Counted from the stretch's first letter, positions 25,739 to 34,946 are shown. The stretch is 64,000 nucleotides of DNA from Massilia atriviolacea (GCF_003953935.1 NZ_RXLQ01000004.1:310001-374000), one strand, 5' to 3'. Made by a program: numbers and translations. The notes: generated by a model not told the origin, from the letters alone.

Positions 25739-26731
25739 TCAAATCTCTTGGGAAAATGGTTTCAAACGATCGTTTAACTGATCTAGCTTTGTAAGCGTAA
25801 CAGCCTTTGCGTCACCTGTTCGTTGATCGAGAATTGCCCGCCGGGCGACTGATAGGCAAAATTCTTCTACTTCCGCAAAGTTAAGTCCAAGCAACCGTTT
25901 CGCAATTGTCTCAGGCGCAAATCCAAAGTTCACATTTAAGCGACTCCCAAGGGTTGTGATAAATTGGGTGAGTTGCGCTCGGGTGGGCATTGAAAGTTCA
26001 ATTCTAACCTGAAAACGTCGCCATACGGCACGATCCAGTAATTCTGGGTGGTTGCTAGCAGCAATAATAACTACATAGTCCGGCAATTCGTCCATTTGCA
26101 GCAGCAAGGAACTAACTACACGTTTTATTTCGCCGGTTTCATGCGTGTCGCCACGTTCTTTTCCTAAAGTCTCAAATTCGTCAAAAAACAGTACGCAACG
26201 CTGGGTTTTCGCATAGTCGATTAGACTTTTTAGCCGCCCCGACGTTTCGCCCAGATAGCTACCTATCACGTTCTCGTAACGAACTGCAATCAAAGGGACC
26301 ATGAGCTCATGAGCTATCGCTTCGGCCAAGGTCGTCTTGCCATTGCCAGGTGGACCCGCAAGCAATATTCGATGACGAGGACGCATATTATGCGAGTGTA
26401 GCAGCTCAGTGCGATGCTGCTCTTCGATGACTTCATTAAGCTGATCACGGACCTTAGTTGCCAGTACTATGCTGTCCAGCGTTCGTTCCGGGTACGTTTC
26501 AAATATCAAATCCTTGTGTGCGCTGACAATACTTCCACCTCCAGCAAATTGGCGCGGGGATGAGAATTTGATTGTCGACTGTTGCAGCGACTTTGCGAGT
26601 CGATCTGCCAAAATTCGGTGCCCTTTAGCCCGCTCTTCCTTGATCAATGACTCTGCTGCCGATCGAAACGACTGCTGGTCGCCGTTGCTGGCTGCCTTGA
26701 CCATCTCTACCAAGGTATCAGCTTGTGCCAT
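25739..26731 (-). CDS. ietA: AAA ATPase, IetA-type partner of the subtilase
   Basis: A 330-aa classical AAA ATPase of the ATPase-with-chaperone group. A helical N-terminal part of about 110 residues precedes Walker A GPPGNGKTT (126-134), Walker B VLFFDEFE (180-187), sensor Asn227 in AASNHPE and two arginines at 238-239 as likely fingers. All are intact. AAGGA lies about 9 bases before the ATG. The subtilase gene starts 41 bases downstream on the same strand. In the Agrobacterium pair the ATPase is the antitoxin; here it is expected to restrain or direct the protease. Confidence 0.87.
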   Translation of the reverse strand: MAQADTLVEMVKAASNGDQQSFRSAAESLIKEERAKGHRILADRLAKSLQQSTIKFSSPRQFAGGGSIVSAHKDLIFETYPERTLDSIVLATKVRDQLNEVIEEQHRTELLHSHNMRPRHRILLAGPPGNGKTTLAEAIAHELMVPLIAVRYENVIGSYLGETSGRLKSLIDYAKTQRCVLFFDEFETLGKERGDTHETGEIKRVVSSLLLQMDELPDYVVIIAASNHPELLDRAVWRRFQVRIELSMPTRAQLTQFITTLGSRLNVNFGFAPETIAKRLLGLNFAEVEEFCLSVARRAILDQRTGDAKAVTLTKLDQLNDRLKPFSQEI

Positions 26732-27399
26732 CAGTATTTCCTTTAAGTATTTTTCTCAAGTGCATTATGTTTGTACCCGAAGCATCCCGTATGAGAGCCT
26801 GCGAAAGTGTCGATTTAAGCAGTTTTTCGCTGAGTGCGGGAACGTAAGTCATTGATCTGTATGAAGCTCGAAGTGCGAAGATGAGTAAATCAGCGTTCTC
26901 TTAGGTGCCAGACAACGACTGATATGTCCTTTTTCGACCATATTACGTAGTTTGGCGTTTTAGTCGGACCGTGACTTTGTGGCGTGTTGTGCTCCATTAA
27001 CTAATGCGAAGCATTGGATGATCAGGGAATTTTGACAGAAAAGGAGCAAAAAGTCTTACATTCCCCCTCAACCTTAGCTGAAGACGGAGTTTGAACGTCC
27101 ACGTAGTCACTGAATGCATCATCACTCAAGTGCGTCTGAGTGGCGTTGCCCGCAGACATGCTGGCGTTTACGAACAGCGAGGTCTGTTCGTCATTCCTAA
27201 GTGGAAGTGCTAGTATGTCTACCGACAAGATAGTTAGTAGAATCGAGTACACAGCCGCGTGCTAAAGCCATCTCTCGAAACGGAGAGGACTGTAAGCACT
27301 ACCCCTCTCGTTTGATGCACTCTACCTTGCGACTTTCTTGATGATTTGATTACAGCGGCCGACGTTGAGCTCATAGAATCCAATTACTTTTCTTGATCA
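26732..27399. other. AT-rich stretch without a convincing gene
   Basis: This 670-base region upstream of the ATPase gene should hold its promoter, but no clear -35/-10 pair stands out. A GTG-started 76-codon frame on the minus strand (27022-27252) has a hydrophobic N-terminus (YSILLTILSVDILALPL) but no ribosome site and no recognisable family. It may be a gene fragment. A small hairpin CTCTC-GAAACG-GAGAG lies near 27275-27290. The lower part may include the decayed end of the IS3-type element that follows. Confidence 0.4.
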
Positions 27400-27578
27400 G
27401 CCTCTCACGTTGCGAATAAAGCTGTGTTGTTTTAGCGTGTCCTGGTGAGCCTCGCTCGCGTACTGGCTGACTGATCGGAATGTACGCTCAGACACTGCGC
27501 TTGCTTGCGCTGTTGAATGGTCATCTTCAACGCATCGCACATCAGTTTCGTAGTTTTGCTAGGCGCCAATGCCGATCC
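27400..27578 (-). pseudogene. frameshifted remnant of an IS3-family transposase (OrfB integrase core)
   Basis: Read on the minus strand from 27578, one frame gives SKTTKLMCDALKMTIQQRK and then VHSDQ. After a one-base frameshift near 27470, the next frame gives SQYASEAHQDTLKQH. Joined, these restore the IS3-family OrfB pattern VHSD-x-GSQY-ASEAH, including the second catalytic Asp. The first catalytic Asp region and the DDE glutamate are missing or unreadable, so the element is dead. Confidence 0.7.
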
Positions 27579-27617
27579 ATCAATTTGCGCGCAGGATGTA
27601 TTGACACTCGTCCAAAT

Positions 27618-27644
27618 GAAAAGGGCTTACATTTCTGTAAGCCC
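27618..27644 (-). terminator. intrinsic terminator of the tRNA-Thr gene
   Basis: On the minus strand GGGCTTAC, a 6-base loop and GTAAGCCC form a perfect 8-bp stem, followed by TTTT. It begins 12 bases after the encoded CCA. Confidence 0.8.
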
Positions 27645-27655
27645 CTTGATATTTC

Positions 27656-27731
<76 letters not shown>

Positions 27732-27757
27732 GAAACTTTTACAGCGGCGATTATACG

Positions 27758-28276
27758 CTATTTGATGCGCGTGAGCGTCGGACGGCCACCTTTTTTAGGC
27801 GGGTCGTTGTTGTCGTCCGGCCCCGGCGCCGGGGCGCCGCCCGGCGCACTGTCCGAACCGGTATCCGGCACGCTCTGCAGCCCCACGGGCGCCGCTTTGG
27901 CAGGCGCCGGCACGCTCGACAGCGGGCTGTCGGTCGGCTGGCTGGCGGCGTTTTCGGAGGCGGTACTGCTCACTTCGAAGGCCATGCCCTGGCCGTTCTC
28001 GTTGCCGTAGATTGCCAGCACATTCTGCACCGGCACGTAGATCTCGCGCGAGACGCCGCCGAAGCGGGCGTGGAACTGGATCGCTTCGTTGTCCATCTTC
28101 AAGCCCGAGGTGGCGCCGAAGCTGATGTTGAGCACGATTTCGCCTTTTTTGACGTATTCCATCGGCACCGTGGTCGCGGCGTCGACCTTGACGGCGAGGT
28201 AGGGCGTGAACCCGTTGTCGGTGCACCACTCGTAGATGGCGCGCAGCAGGTAGGGCTTGGTTGAGATCTCGGACAT
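27758..28276 (-). CDS. sspB: ClpXP protease specificity-enhancing factor SspB
   Basis: A 172-aa adaptor that delivers ssrA-tagged proteins to ClpXP. Residues 1-110 are the folded tag-binding domain (KPYLLRAIYEWCTDNGFTPY, EIVLNISFGATSGLKMDNEA). A long flexible Pro/Ala/Ser linker follows, then the ClpX-binding tail GGRPTLTRIK at the very C-terminus, matching the conserved XB motif. It lies directly after sspA, the usual pair in proteobacteria. Confidence 0.95.
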   Translation of the reverse strand: MSEISTKPYLLRAIYEWCTDNGFTPYLAVKVDAATTVPMEYVKKGEIVLNISFGATSGLKMDNEAIQFHARFGGVSREIYVPVQNVLAIYGNENGQGMAFEVSSTASENAASQPTDSPLSSVPAPAKAAPVGLQSVPDTGSDSAPGGAPAPGPDDNNDPPKKGGRPTLTRIK

Positions 28277-28378
28277 GTTCTGTAGTGGTGTGGTACGAGG
28301 TGGACACGCCAGTCTACTGCGATTCGCCCGAAGGCGTGGCGACTGGCGTGCCGGGGTGCGATCGGCCTGCGGCGCCGA

Positions 28379-28990
28379 TCAGCGGCGCATGACTTTCTCG
28401 GACGGGGTCAGCGCTTCGATGTAGGCCGGACGCGAGAAAATGCGCTCGGCGTACTTCATCAGCGGCGCGGCCGTCTTCGACAGTTCGATCCCGTAGTGAT
28501 CCAGGCGCCACAGCAGCGGGGCGACGGCCACGTCCAGCATCGAGAACTCGTCGCCGAGCATGTACTTGTTCTTCAGGAACAGCGGCGCGAGCGTGGTCAG
28601 GCGGTCGCGGATTTCGGCGCGCGCCTTGTCGTGGCTCTTGTCGTTGGCCTTGGCGCGCTCGCTCTCGAGCACGTGCACATGGACGAACAGTTCTTTTTCG
28701 AAGTTGAACAGCATCAGGCGGGCGCGCGCGCGCATCAGCGGATCGGCCGGCATCAGCTGCGGATGCGGGAAGCGCTCGTCGATGTATTCGTTGATGATGT
28801 TCGATTCGTACAAGATCAGTTCGCGCTCGACCAGGATCGGTACCTGGCCGTACGGGTTCATCGTCGAGATGTCTTCTGGCTTGTTGAACAGGTCCACATC
28901 GCGCACTTCGAAGTCCATGCCTTTTTCGAACAGGACCAGGCGGCAGCGTTGGGAGAACGGGCACGTGGTGCCGGAGTAGAGAACCATCAT
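28379..28990 (-). CDS. sspA: stringent starvation protein A
   Basis: A 203-aa glutathione-S-transferase-fold protein that binds RNA polymerase and helps survival in starvation and acid. The thioredoxin-like part (MMVLYSGTTCPFSQRCRLVL, then NPYGQVPILVE) covers residues 1-80. An all-helical C-terminal part follows with PLLWRLDHYGIEL. The order petABC-sspA-sspB is conserved in betaproteobacteria. Confidence 0.95.
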   Translation of the reverse strand: MMVLYSGTTCPFSQRCRLVLFEKGMDFEVRDVDLFNKPEDISTMNPYGQVPILVERELILYESNIINEYIDERFPHPQLMPADPLMRARARLMLFNFEKELFVHVHVLESERAKANDKSHDKARAEIRDRLTTLAPLFLKNKYMLGDEFSMLDVAVAPLLWRLDHYGIELSKTAAPLMKYAERIFSRPAYIEALTPSEKVMRR

Positions 28991-29096
28991 TTTTATAGTT
29001 CCTTAGAAACAAAGGGGGTGAAACGACGAGCGGATCACCCCGAAATGTGCCCGCCGATCGACTCGGCGGGCAATGAAATGAAGCGTGAAGCCGGTC

Positions 29097-29858
29097 TTAC
29101 TTGACTTCTTTCCAGAACGATGCGCTCAGGCGCCATGCGAACAGGGCGAAGATCGACATCAGGAACAGAACCCAGACGCCCAGGCTCTTGCGGGTTTCCG
29201 CTGCCGGTTCGGCCATCCACTCGAGGTAGGCGACCAGGTCGGCCGTCGCTTCGTCGAACTGGATCGGGGTCATGCTGCCCGGCGTAACTTGTACGAAACC
29301 ATTGAACTTGTGCACGGTTTTGCTTGCATCATGCGGATCTTTGACTTCATCCATCTTGACGGTGCGCACACCCTGTTCCTTCCACATCACGTGCGGCATG
29401 GCGACGTTTTCCACCACCATATTGTTCCATCCGGTCGGACGGGTATCGTCCTTGTAGAAGGTGCGCAGGTAGGTGTACAGATAGTCGGGGCCGGTGCCGT
29501 GCGAGGAAGCCTTGGCGCGGGCGATCACGGACAGGTCGGGCGGTACCACGCCGAACCATTCCTTGGCGTCCGCCGGACGCAGCGCGGTGGTCATCATGGC
29601 GCCGACTTTTTCACCGGTAAACAGCAGGTTTTCCTTGATCTGCTCTTCCGACAGCCCCAGGTCTTTCAGGCGGTTGTAGCGCATCGAGGAAGCCGAGTGG
29701 CAGTTCAGGCAATGGTTGACGAACAGCTTGGCGCCGTTTTGCAGCGAGGCCAGGCTCGGGCGCGCCGGCGCCTTGTCCAGTGGGTGGCCGCCGCCGCTGG
29801 CCAGGGCCAGGCCCGGCAGCAATGCCAGGATCGCAATCAGTTTTTTCGGAAAATTCAT
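29097..29858 (-). CDS. petC: cytochrome c1 of the bc1 complex
   Basis: A 253-aa periplasmic haem protein with a signal peptide (MNFPKKLIAILALLPGLALA), haem-binding CLNCH at about 47-51, the distal Met ligand likely in AMPHVMWKEQG, and a C-terminal membrane anchor (GVWVLFLMSIFALFAWRLS). It passes electrons from the Rieske protein to cytochrome c. The frame is open further upstream, but the ATG at 29858 begins the signal peptide. Third gene of the petABC operon. Confidence 0.95.
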   Translation of the reverse strand: MNFPKKLIAILALLPGLALASGGGHPLDKAPARPSLASLQNGAKLFVNHCLNCHSASSMRYNRLKDLGLSEEQIKENLLFTGEKVGAMMTTALRPADAKEWFGVVPPDLSVIARAKASSHGTGPDYLYTYLRTFYKDDTRPTGWNNMVVENVAMPHVMWKEQGVRTVKMDEVKDPHDASKTVHKFNGFVQVTPGSMTPIQFDEATADLVAYLEWMAEPAAETRKSLGVWVLFLMSIFALFAWRLSASFWKEVK

Positions 29859-29887
29859 GTAATGTCCTTTTGCTGTGATGTCGTCGA

Positions 29888-31300
29888 TTAGTGCGGATGG
29901 AACGTCACACGTTTCGGCACGGGCTTGAAGGTGCCCATCGAGCTCCACCAAGGCATCAACATGAAGAAACCGAAGTACAGCAGCGTGCACACTTGCGACA
30001 TGATCGTGAACACGGCGGTCGGCAGCTGGGTGCCGAGGTAGCCGAGCAGCACGAAGGAGATGCCGAACACCATGTACACATATTTGTGCCAGTCAGGACG
30101 GTAGCGGATCGATTTGACCGGCGACTGGTCCAGCCACGGCAGGGCGGCGATGATCATCACCGACGAACCGAACAGCACCACACCCCAGAATTTCGCATCC
30201 AGCACCTGCGGCAGCATGCCGACGATGACCAGCAGCGCGAAACCGGCGATGGCGACCTTGACCAGGAAAGGCAGGCGCGTCTTGACCCAGATGAAGGCCA
30301 CGTACAGGGCGATCGCACCCATCAGCACGTACATGAAGTCGGCCGTGGTGGCGCGCAGCACCGAGTAGAACGGCGTGAAGTACCAGGTCGGGGCGATGTG
30401 CGCCGGGGTCTTGAGCGAATCGGCCGGGATGAAGTTGTTGTACTCCAGGAAGTAGCCGCCCATTTCCGGGGCGAAGAACACCACCGCGCTGAAGATCAGC
30501 AGGAAGATCGATACGCCGAACAGATCGTGCGCCGAGTAGTAGGGATGGGACGGGATCGCATCGAGCGGATGGCCGTCCGGGCCCAGGGTTTCCTTGACTT
30601 CGATACCGTCAGGATTGTTCGAACCGACTTCGTGCAGGGCGATCAGGTGGGCTGCAACGAGACCGAGCAGAACCAGCGGGATCGCGATCACGTGGAAGGC
30701 GAAGAAGCGGTTCAGGGTTGCGTCGGAGACCACGTAGTCGCCGCGGATCCACAGCGACAGGTCAGGGCCGATGAAAGGAATCGCACCGAACAGGTTGACG
30801 ATCACCTGGGCGCCCCAGTACGACATCTGGCCCCATGGCAGCAGGTAGCCGAAGAAGGCTTCGGCCATCAGGCACAGGAAGATCGCAAAGCCGAACAGCC
30901 AGATCAGTTCGCGCGGCTTGCGGTAGGAACCGTACAGCAGCCCGCGCGTCATGTGCAGGTAGACGATGATGAAGAAGGCCGAAGCGCCGGTCGAGTGCAT
31001 GTAACGCACCAGCCAGCCCCACGGTACTTCGCGCATGATGTATTCGACCGAACCGAAGGCCAGGTTGGCGTCCGGCTTGTAGTGCATGGTCAGGAAGATA
31101 CCGGTGACGATCTGCAATACCAGTACCAGCATCGCGAGCGAGCCGAAGATGTACCAGAAATTGAAGTTCTTCGGGGCGTAGTACTGGCCCCACTGGTCGT
31201 TCCAGAGTTTGGACAGCGGAAAGCGGTCGTCCACCCAGCCCAGGGCCTTGTCGGCCACCGGCGCATTCGCGGGGAACTTGGTTTCTTTAAAAGCGGCCAT
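29888..31300 (-). CDS. petB: cytochrome b of the bc1 complex
   Basis: A 470-aa membrane protein with eight or more helices. It shows the two b-haem binding helices with paired histidines (VRYMHSTGASAFFIIVYLHM and FAFHVIAIPLVLLGLVAAHL), the Qo-site PEWY equivalent (APTWYFTPFYSVLRA) and the C-terminal subunit IV-like region in one chain. It oxidises ubiquinol and reduces ubiquinone on opposite sides of the membrane. It starts three bases after the petA stop. Confidence 0.95.
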   Translation of the reverse strand: MAAFKETKFPANAPVADKALGWVDDRFPLSKLWNDQWGQYYAPKNFNFWYIFGSLAMLVLVLQIVTGIFLTMHYKPDANLAFGSVEYIMREVPWGWLVRYMHSTGASAFFIIVYLHMTRGLLYGSYRKPRELIWLFGFAIFLCLMAEAFFGYLLPWGQMSYWGAQVIVNLFGAIPFIGPDLSLWIRGDYVVSDATLNRFFAFHVIAIPLVLLGLVAAHLIALHEVGSNNPDGIEVKETLGPDGHPLDAIPSHPYYSAHDLFGVSIFLLIFSAVVFFAPEMGGYFLEYNNFIPADSLKTPAHIAPTWYFTPFYSVLRATTADFMYVLMGAIALYVAFIWVKTRLPFLVKVAIAGFALLVIVGMLPQVLDAKFWGVVLFGSSVMIIAALPWLDQSPVKSIRYRPDWHKYVYMVFGISFVLLGYLGTQLPTAVFTIMSQVCTLLYFGFFMLMPWWSSMGTFKPVPKRVTFHPH

Positions 31301-31302
31301 GA

Positions 31303-31911
31303 TTACGCCTCGCCTTTCTCGTCTTTACCGATGATCAGCTTGTTGTCGCTCAAGTACATATGGCGCGGCACTTCGAGGTTGTCCGGCGCCGGCTTGTTCT
31401 TGAACACGCGGCCGGCCAGGTCGAAGGTCGAACCGTGGCAAGGGCACAGGAAGCCGCCGGCCCAGTCGTCCGGCAGGTTCGGCTGGGCGCCTTCCGCGAA
31501 CTTCGAGGTTGGCGAGCAGCCGAGGTGCGAACAGATGCCGACCGCGACCAGGTATTCCGGCTTGATCGAACGGTGTTCGTTGCGCGCGTAGGCCGGCGTG
31601 AGCGCGTCAGGCGTGCGCTCCGACTTCGGATCGGCGACCACGCCGTCGGTCTTCTTCAGCGAAGCGACCATTTCGGGCGAACGCTTGAGAATCCATACGG
31701 GCTTGCCGCGCCATTCCACGGTCTTCATTTCGCCGACAGCCATGCCGGTAATATCTACTTCTACCGGCGCGCCAGCGGCTTTTGCCTTCTCCGACGGCTG
31801 GAATGTGCTTACCAAGGCTCCCGCCGTGGCCAAACCGACAACACCACCCGCCGCGCACGTAGCGGCGAGCATGACGCGTCGGCCCGGATCGACCTGCTTT
31901 TCGTTACTCAT
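31303..31911 (-). CDS. petA: Rieske iron-sulfur subunit of the bc1 complex
   Basis: A 202-aa protein with a Tat-type N-terminus (DPGRRVMLAATCAAGGVVGL), then the Rieske fold with cluster-binding motifs CSHLGC (about 127-132) and CPCHGS (about 157-162). It takes the first electron from ubiquinol. It is the first gene of petABC; the promoter should lie in the 290-base gap shared with the divergent mscL gene. Confidence 0.95.
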   Translation of the reverse strand: MSNEKQVDPGRRVMLAATCAAGGVVGLATAGALVSTFQPSEKAKAAGAPVEVDITGMAVGEMKTVEWRGKPVWILKRSPEMVASLKKTDGVVADPKSERTPDALTPAYARNEHRSIKPEYLVAVGICSHLGCSPTSKFAEGAQPNLPDDWAGGFLCPCHGSTFDLAGRVFKNKPAPDNLEVPRHMYLSDNKLIIGKDEKGEA

Positions 31912-32203
31912 ACCAACCCCAATCAGTCAAAATGCGAAATCTTAAAAAGCTACTTAGAGCTTCTAGCAACCTTAAATTATAAGGGAAGAGGGGGGCGAGT
32001 TAAAGAAAAAATGTTGCTCGCGCGCCTGTCAAGAGCGAATCATCGCCTTTTTGAAACGAATCGGGCGCCCGCAAGCCCCGATTCCCCCTTTTCCGGCCCC
32101 TGCGGTCCCAAGGGCGCTGCGGGGGGAACCGATGACGCGGTTTGGTTTCTAACAGCGGTGAGGTATGATCGGCGTGGTTATTTCACAATTTTGGGGGCAA
32201 AAC

Positions 32204-32623
32204 ATGACGATGATGAGCGAGTTCCGGCAGTTCGCAATGAAGGGCAATGTGGTCGACCTCGCCGTTGGCGTGATCATCGGTGGTGCTTTCGGCAAGATTG
32301 TCGATTCACTGGTGCAAGACATCATCATGCCGCCCATCGGCCGCCTGTTCGGCGGTCTCGATTTTGCCAATTACTACATTCCGCTGAACGGCCAGGCCAT
32401 GAACCTGACCCTGGTCGAAGCCAAGAAGGCGGGCGCGGTGCTCGCTTACGGCAATTTCCTGACGATTTTGCTCAACTTCATCATTCTTGCCTTCATCATC
32501 TTCCAGATGATCCGCGTGATGAACAAGCTGCGCCGCGCCGAGGAAGCGCCTGCGGTGGCGGCCGCGCCGACCCCGGAAGACGTGCTGCTGCTGCGCGAGA
32601 TCCGGGATTCCCTGAAAAAATAA
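32204..32623 (+). CDS. mscL: large-conductance mechanosensitive channel MscL
   Basis: A 139-aa inner-membrane channel that opens on sudden hypo-osmotic shock. The N-terminal helix and pore helix ([20 protein letters not shown] and [20 protein letters not shown]) and the second helix ([18 protein letters not shown]) are canonical, and the C-terminal helix ends with [15 protein letters not shown]. The start at 32204 has GGGGG 5-6 bases upstream; an upstream ATG at 32165 would add a non-family extension. Followed by a protease gene in the same direction, 12 bases away. Confidence 0.95.
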   Translation: MTMMSEFRQFAMKGNVVDLAVGVIIGGAFGKIVDSLVQDIIMPPIGRLFGGLDFANYYIPLNGQAMNLTLVEAKKAGAVLAYGNFLTILLNFIILAFIIFQMIRVMNKLRRAEEAPAVAAAPTPEDVLLLREIRDSLKK

Positions 32624-32635
32624 GTGGAGGGCGCA

Positions 32636-33784
32636 ATGCGGCGCTGCTGGTTGTTGTTTGCGCAAGTGGTGACGGTTGCCCTGGCGCTGTACTTCGTGGT
32701 CGCGGCCCTGCGTCCCGACTGGCTGGCGCGGCCCTCAAGCCGGGTCGAAGCGGCCAAGGTCGCCAGCAACGTGTCGGTGCTGCAAGCGCCAAGTGCGGCG
32801 CCGGCGGCCGGCAGCTACCGCGAGGCGGCCGGGCGCGCCATGCCGGCCGTGGTCAACATCCTCACCAGCAAGCAGCGCGGGCGCGAGCATCCGCTCATGC
32901 GCGACCCCTTCTTCCGGCGCTTCTTCGGCGACCGCCTGCCGCCCGAGGAGCAGCAAGCCAGCCTCGGTTCGGGCGTGATCGTCAGCCCGGACGGCTACAT
33001 CCTCACGAATAACCATGTCATCGAAGGCGCCGACCAGATCCAGGTGGTGCTGGCCGACGGCCGCAAGGCGCCGGCGCGCCTGGTCGGCAGCGACCCGGAA
33101 ACCGACCTGGCGGTGATCCGCATCGACGTGCCCAGGCTGCCCGCCATCGTGCTCGGCAACGACGAGAGCGTGCGCGTGGGCGACGTGGTGCTGGCCATCG
33201 GCAACCCCTTCGGGGTGGGCCAGACCGTCACCCTCGGGATCGTCTCCGCGCTGGGGCGCAACAATCTGCACATCAACCAGTTCGAAAACTTCATCCAGAC
33301 CGACGCCGCCATCAACTTCGGCAATTCGGGCGGGGCCCTGGTCGATACCAACGGCAACCTGCTCGGCATCAATTCGGCCATTTATTCGCAGAGCGGCGGT
33401 TCGGTCGGGATCGGCTTCGCGATTCCCGTCACCACCGCCAAGGCCGTGCTCGACGCCATCATCCGCGACGGCGCCGTGGTGCGCGGCTGGATCGGCATCG
33501 AAACCCAGGACATCACGCCCGAGCTGGCCGACAGCTTCGGCCTGGAGCGGCAGAGCGGCACCATCATCGCCGGCGTGGTGCGCAACGGTCCGGCCGACCG
33601 CGCCGGCTTGCGTCCGGGCGACATCCTGCTCGCGGTCGACGGCAAGGAGGCCGGCAGCACCAACGACACGCTCAATCTGATCGCGCAGCTTGCGCCGGGC
33701 GGCAAGGCTACAATGACCGTGATGCGCAAGAATCGCCCGGCCAGGGTCGACGTTACCGTCGGCACGCGCCCGCGTCCGCAGTAA
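32636..33784 (+). CDS. HtrA/DegS-type periplasmic serine protease with one PDZ domain
   Basis: A 382-aa protein with an N-terminal membrane anchor (residues 4-26). The trypsin-like domain has His in TNNHVI (about 124), Asp in TDLAVI (about 155) and Ser in GNSGGA (about 228). One PDZ domain follows from about 275 (GWIGIETQDITPELADSFGL). The single PDZ and uncleaved anchor fit the DegS/AlgW type, which senses misfolded outer-membrane proteins. The GGAGG site places the start at 32636. It probably shares an mRNA with mscL. Confidence 0.93.
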   Translation: MRRCWLLFAQVVTVALALYFVVAALRPDWLARPSSRVEAAKVASNVSVLQAPSAAPAAGSYREAAGRAMPAVVNILTSKQRGREHPLMRDPFFRRFFGDRLPPEEQQASLGSGVIVSPDGYILTNNHVIEGADQIQVVLADGRKAPARLVGSDPETDLAVIRIDVPRLPAIVLGNDESVRVGDVVLAIGNPFGVGQTVTLGIVSALGRNNLHINQFENFIQTDAAINFGNSGGALVDTNGNLLGINSAIYSQSGGSVGIGFAIPVTTAKAVLDAIIRDGAVVRGWIGIETQDITPELADSFGLERQSGTIIAGVVRNGPADRAGLRPGDILLAVDGKEAGSTNDTLNLIAQLAPGGKATMTVMRKNRPARVDVTVGTRPRPQ

Positions 33785-33785
33785 A

Positions 33786-33817
33786 GTAGTCATTTACCCA
33801 GGTAGTCATTCACCCGC
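33786..33817 (+). repeat. two 16-bp direct repeats after the protease gene
   Basis: GTAGTCATTTACCCAG is followed at once by GTAGTCATTCACCCGC; 13 of 16 bases agree. It lies just after the stop codon of the HtrA-type gene. Confidence 0.6.
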
Positions 33818-33840
33818 CGTCCCTCTTTTTTGGATCCATA

Positions 33841-34530
33841 ATGCATTTGCGCGACCTGACGCAGTTTCTCAACGAATTAAGCGAAAATAACAACCGTCCC
33901 TGGTTCATCATGAACAAACCGCGCTACGACATCCTGCGCGAGGAATTCCTGGCCGTCGTGACCGAATTGATCCAGGAACTGACCAAGTTCGACCGGCAGG
34001 TGGCCGCCTGCAATCCCAAGAAGGCGATGTTCCGCATCAACCGCGACATCCGCTTCGCCAACGACAAGCGCCCCTACAAGACGCGCTTTTCGGCCGGCAT
34101 CACGCCCAAGGACTTGCGCCGGCCCAGCGCCGGCGGCGGCTCCACCTATTATTTCCAGATCGAAGGCAACGGCAAGCTGCAGTTCGGGGTAGGCGAATAC
34201 CTGCCGCCGCCGCCGCGCCTGAAGGCGATCCGCGAGCACATCGTCAACGATGCGACAGGATTTGCCAAAGTGCTGAAGAATAAACAACTGCGCGCCACCT
34301 ACGGCGACTTGCTGGACGAAGACAAGCTGCAGCGTCCGCCCAAGGGCTTCGATCCGCAGCATGTGCATGTCGACTACCTGAAGCTGAAGAGCTTTTTCGT
34401 CTGGACCGAGATCGACCTCAAGCTGAACCAGCCGGACCAGCTGGTGCCGGACCTGGCGCGCGGATTCAAGGATGCCTTCGCGCTGGTGACGTGGCTGCGC
34501 AGCGTGGAGACGATCGACGCCGAAGCATAA
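33841..34530 (+). CDS. DUF2461 (TIGR02453-type) protein
   Basis: A 229-aa cytosolic protein matching DUF2461: FLNELSENNNRPWFIMNKPR, then IRFANDKRPYKTRFSAGI and YYFQIEGNGKLQFGVGEYLP. The family is widespread and has no proven function. The start has only a weak ribosome site (GGA 6-8 bases upstream). A small cupin gene follows 11 bases later. Confidence 0.88.
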   Translation: MHLRDLTQFLNELSENNNRPWFIMNKPRYDILREEFLAVVTELIQELTKFDRQVAACNPKKAMFRINRDIRFANDKRPYKTRFSAGITPKDLRRPSAGGGSTYYFQIEGNGKLQFGVGEYLPPPPRLKAIREHIVNDATGFAKVLKNKQLRATYGDLLDEDKLQRPPKGFDPQHVHVDYLKLKSFFVWTEIDLKLNQPDQLVPDLARGFKDAFALVTWLRSVETIDAEA

Positions 34531-34541
34531 AGGGAACCATC

Positions 34542-34871
34542 ATGGCCTTACAACATGCCGCCTCGGGCGAGCTGATTCCACTCCAGCGGGGCGACGACGA
34601 CATCGCCCATTTCACTTCGGTGGCGCTGGCCAAGACCGACAATATGGAATTGATCCGGCTGGTGCTGCCCAAGGACCGCGACATGCCGGTGCACAAGGTG
34701 GATGGCGAAATTACCCTGCTGTGCCTGCAGGGCGAAATCGTCTGCGATGCGCACGGCAAGAGCGTGCTGCTGCGTCCGGGCGAGATGCTGTACCTGCTCG
34801 GCGGCGTGCCGCACGGCCTGCGCGCGAATCAGGACGCGGTGGCGCTGCTGACCATCCTGCTCACGCGCTAG
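34542..34871 (+). CDS. small single-domain cupin
   Basis: A 109-aa cupin (PVHKVDGEITLLCLQGEIVC, LRPGEMLYLLGGVPHGLRA). Only some of the metal-binding residues of motif 1 are kept (one His and one Glu), while the His of motif 2 is present in PHGL. AGGGAA precedes the ATG. Substrate and role are unknown; it is probably co-transcribed with the DUF2461 gene. Confidence 0.85.
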   Translation: MALQHAASGELIPLQRGDDDIAHFTSVALAKTDNMELIRLVLPKDRDMPVHKVDGEITLLCLQGEIVCDAHGKSVLLRPGEMLYLLGGVPHGLRANQDAVALLTILLTR

Positions 34872-34946
34872 GGCTGCCGGGGGGGCTTGACTGCGGCAGG
34901 GAAGGGCTTAGTATGGGTATTGCATCAATTCTTACGGAGAAACCCC

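Larger units (their letters stand above)
22517..27655. mobile_element. candidate small genomic island next to tRNA-Thr
   Basis: The segment from about 22940 to 27655 is visibly richer in A and T than both flanks. It carries a HigA-like regulator, an AAA ATPase/subtilase pair and an IS3-family transposase remnant. It abuts the 3' end of tRNA-Thr(TGT), a typical integration site. No integrase gene and no second copy of the tRNA 3' end were found by eye, so the left border (between 22340 and 22940) and the mode of entry are uncertain. Confidence 0.55.

Noticed and set aside
26469-26855. Plus-strand 128-codon frame over the start of the ietA-like gene
   Set aside because: No ribosome site and no family; it is antisense to the conserved N-terminus of the ATPase.
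27022-27252. 76-codon minus-strand ORF as a gene
   Set aside because: GTG start without ribosome site, no family, located in decayed sequence near an IS remnant; kept only as a remark in the region entry.
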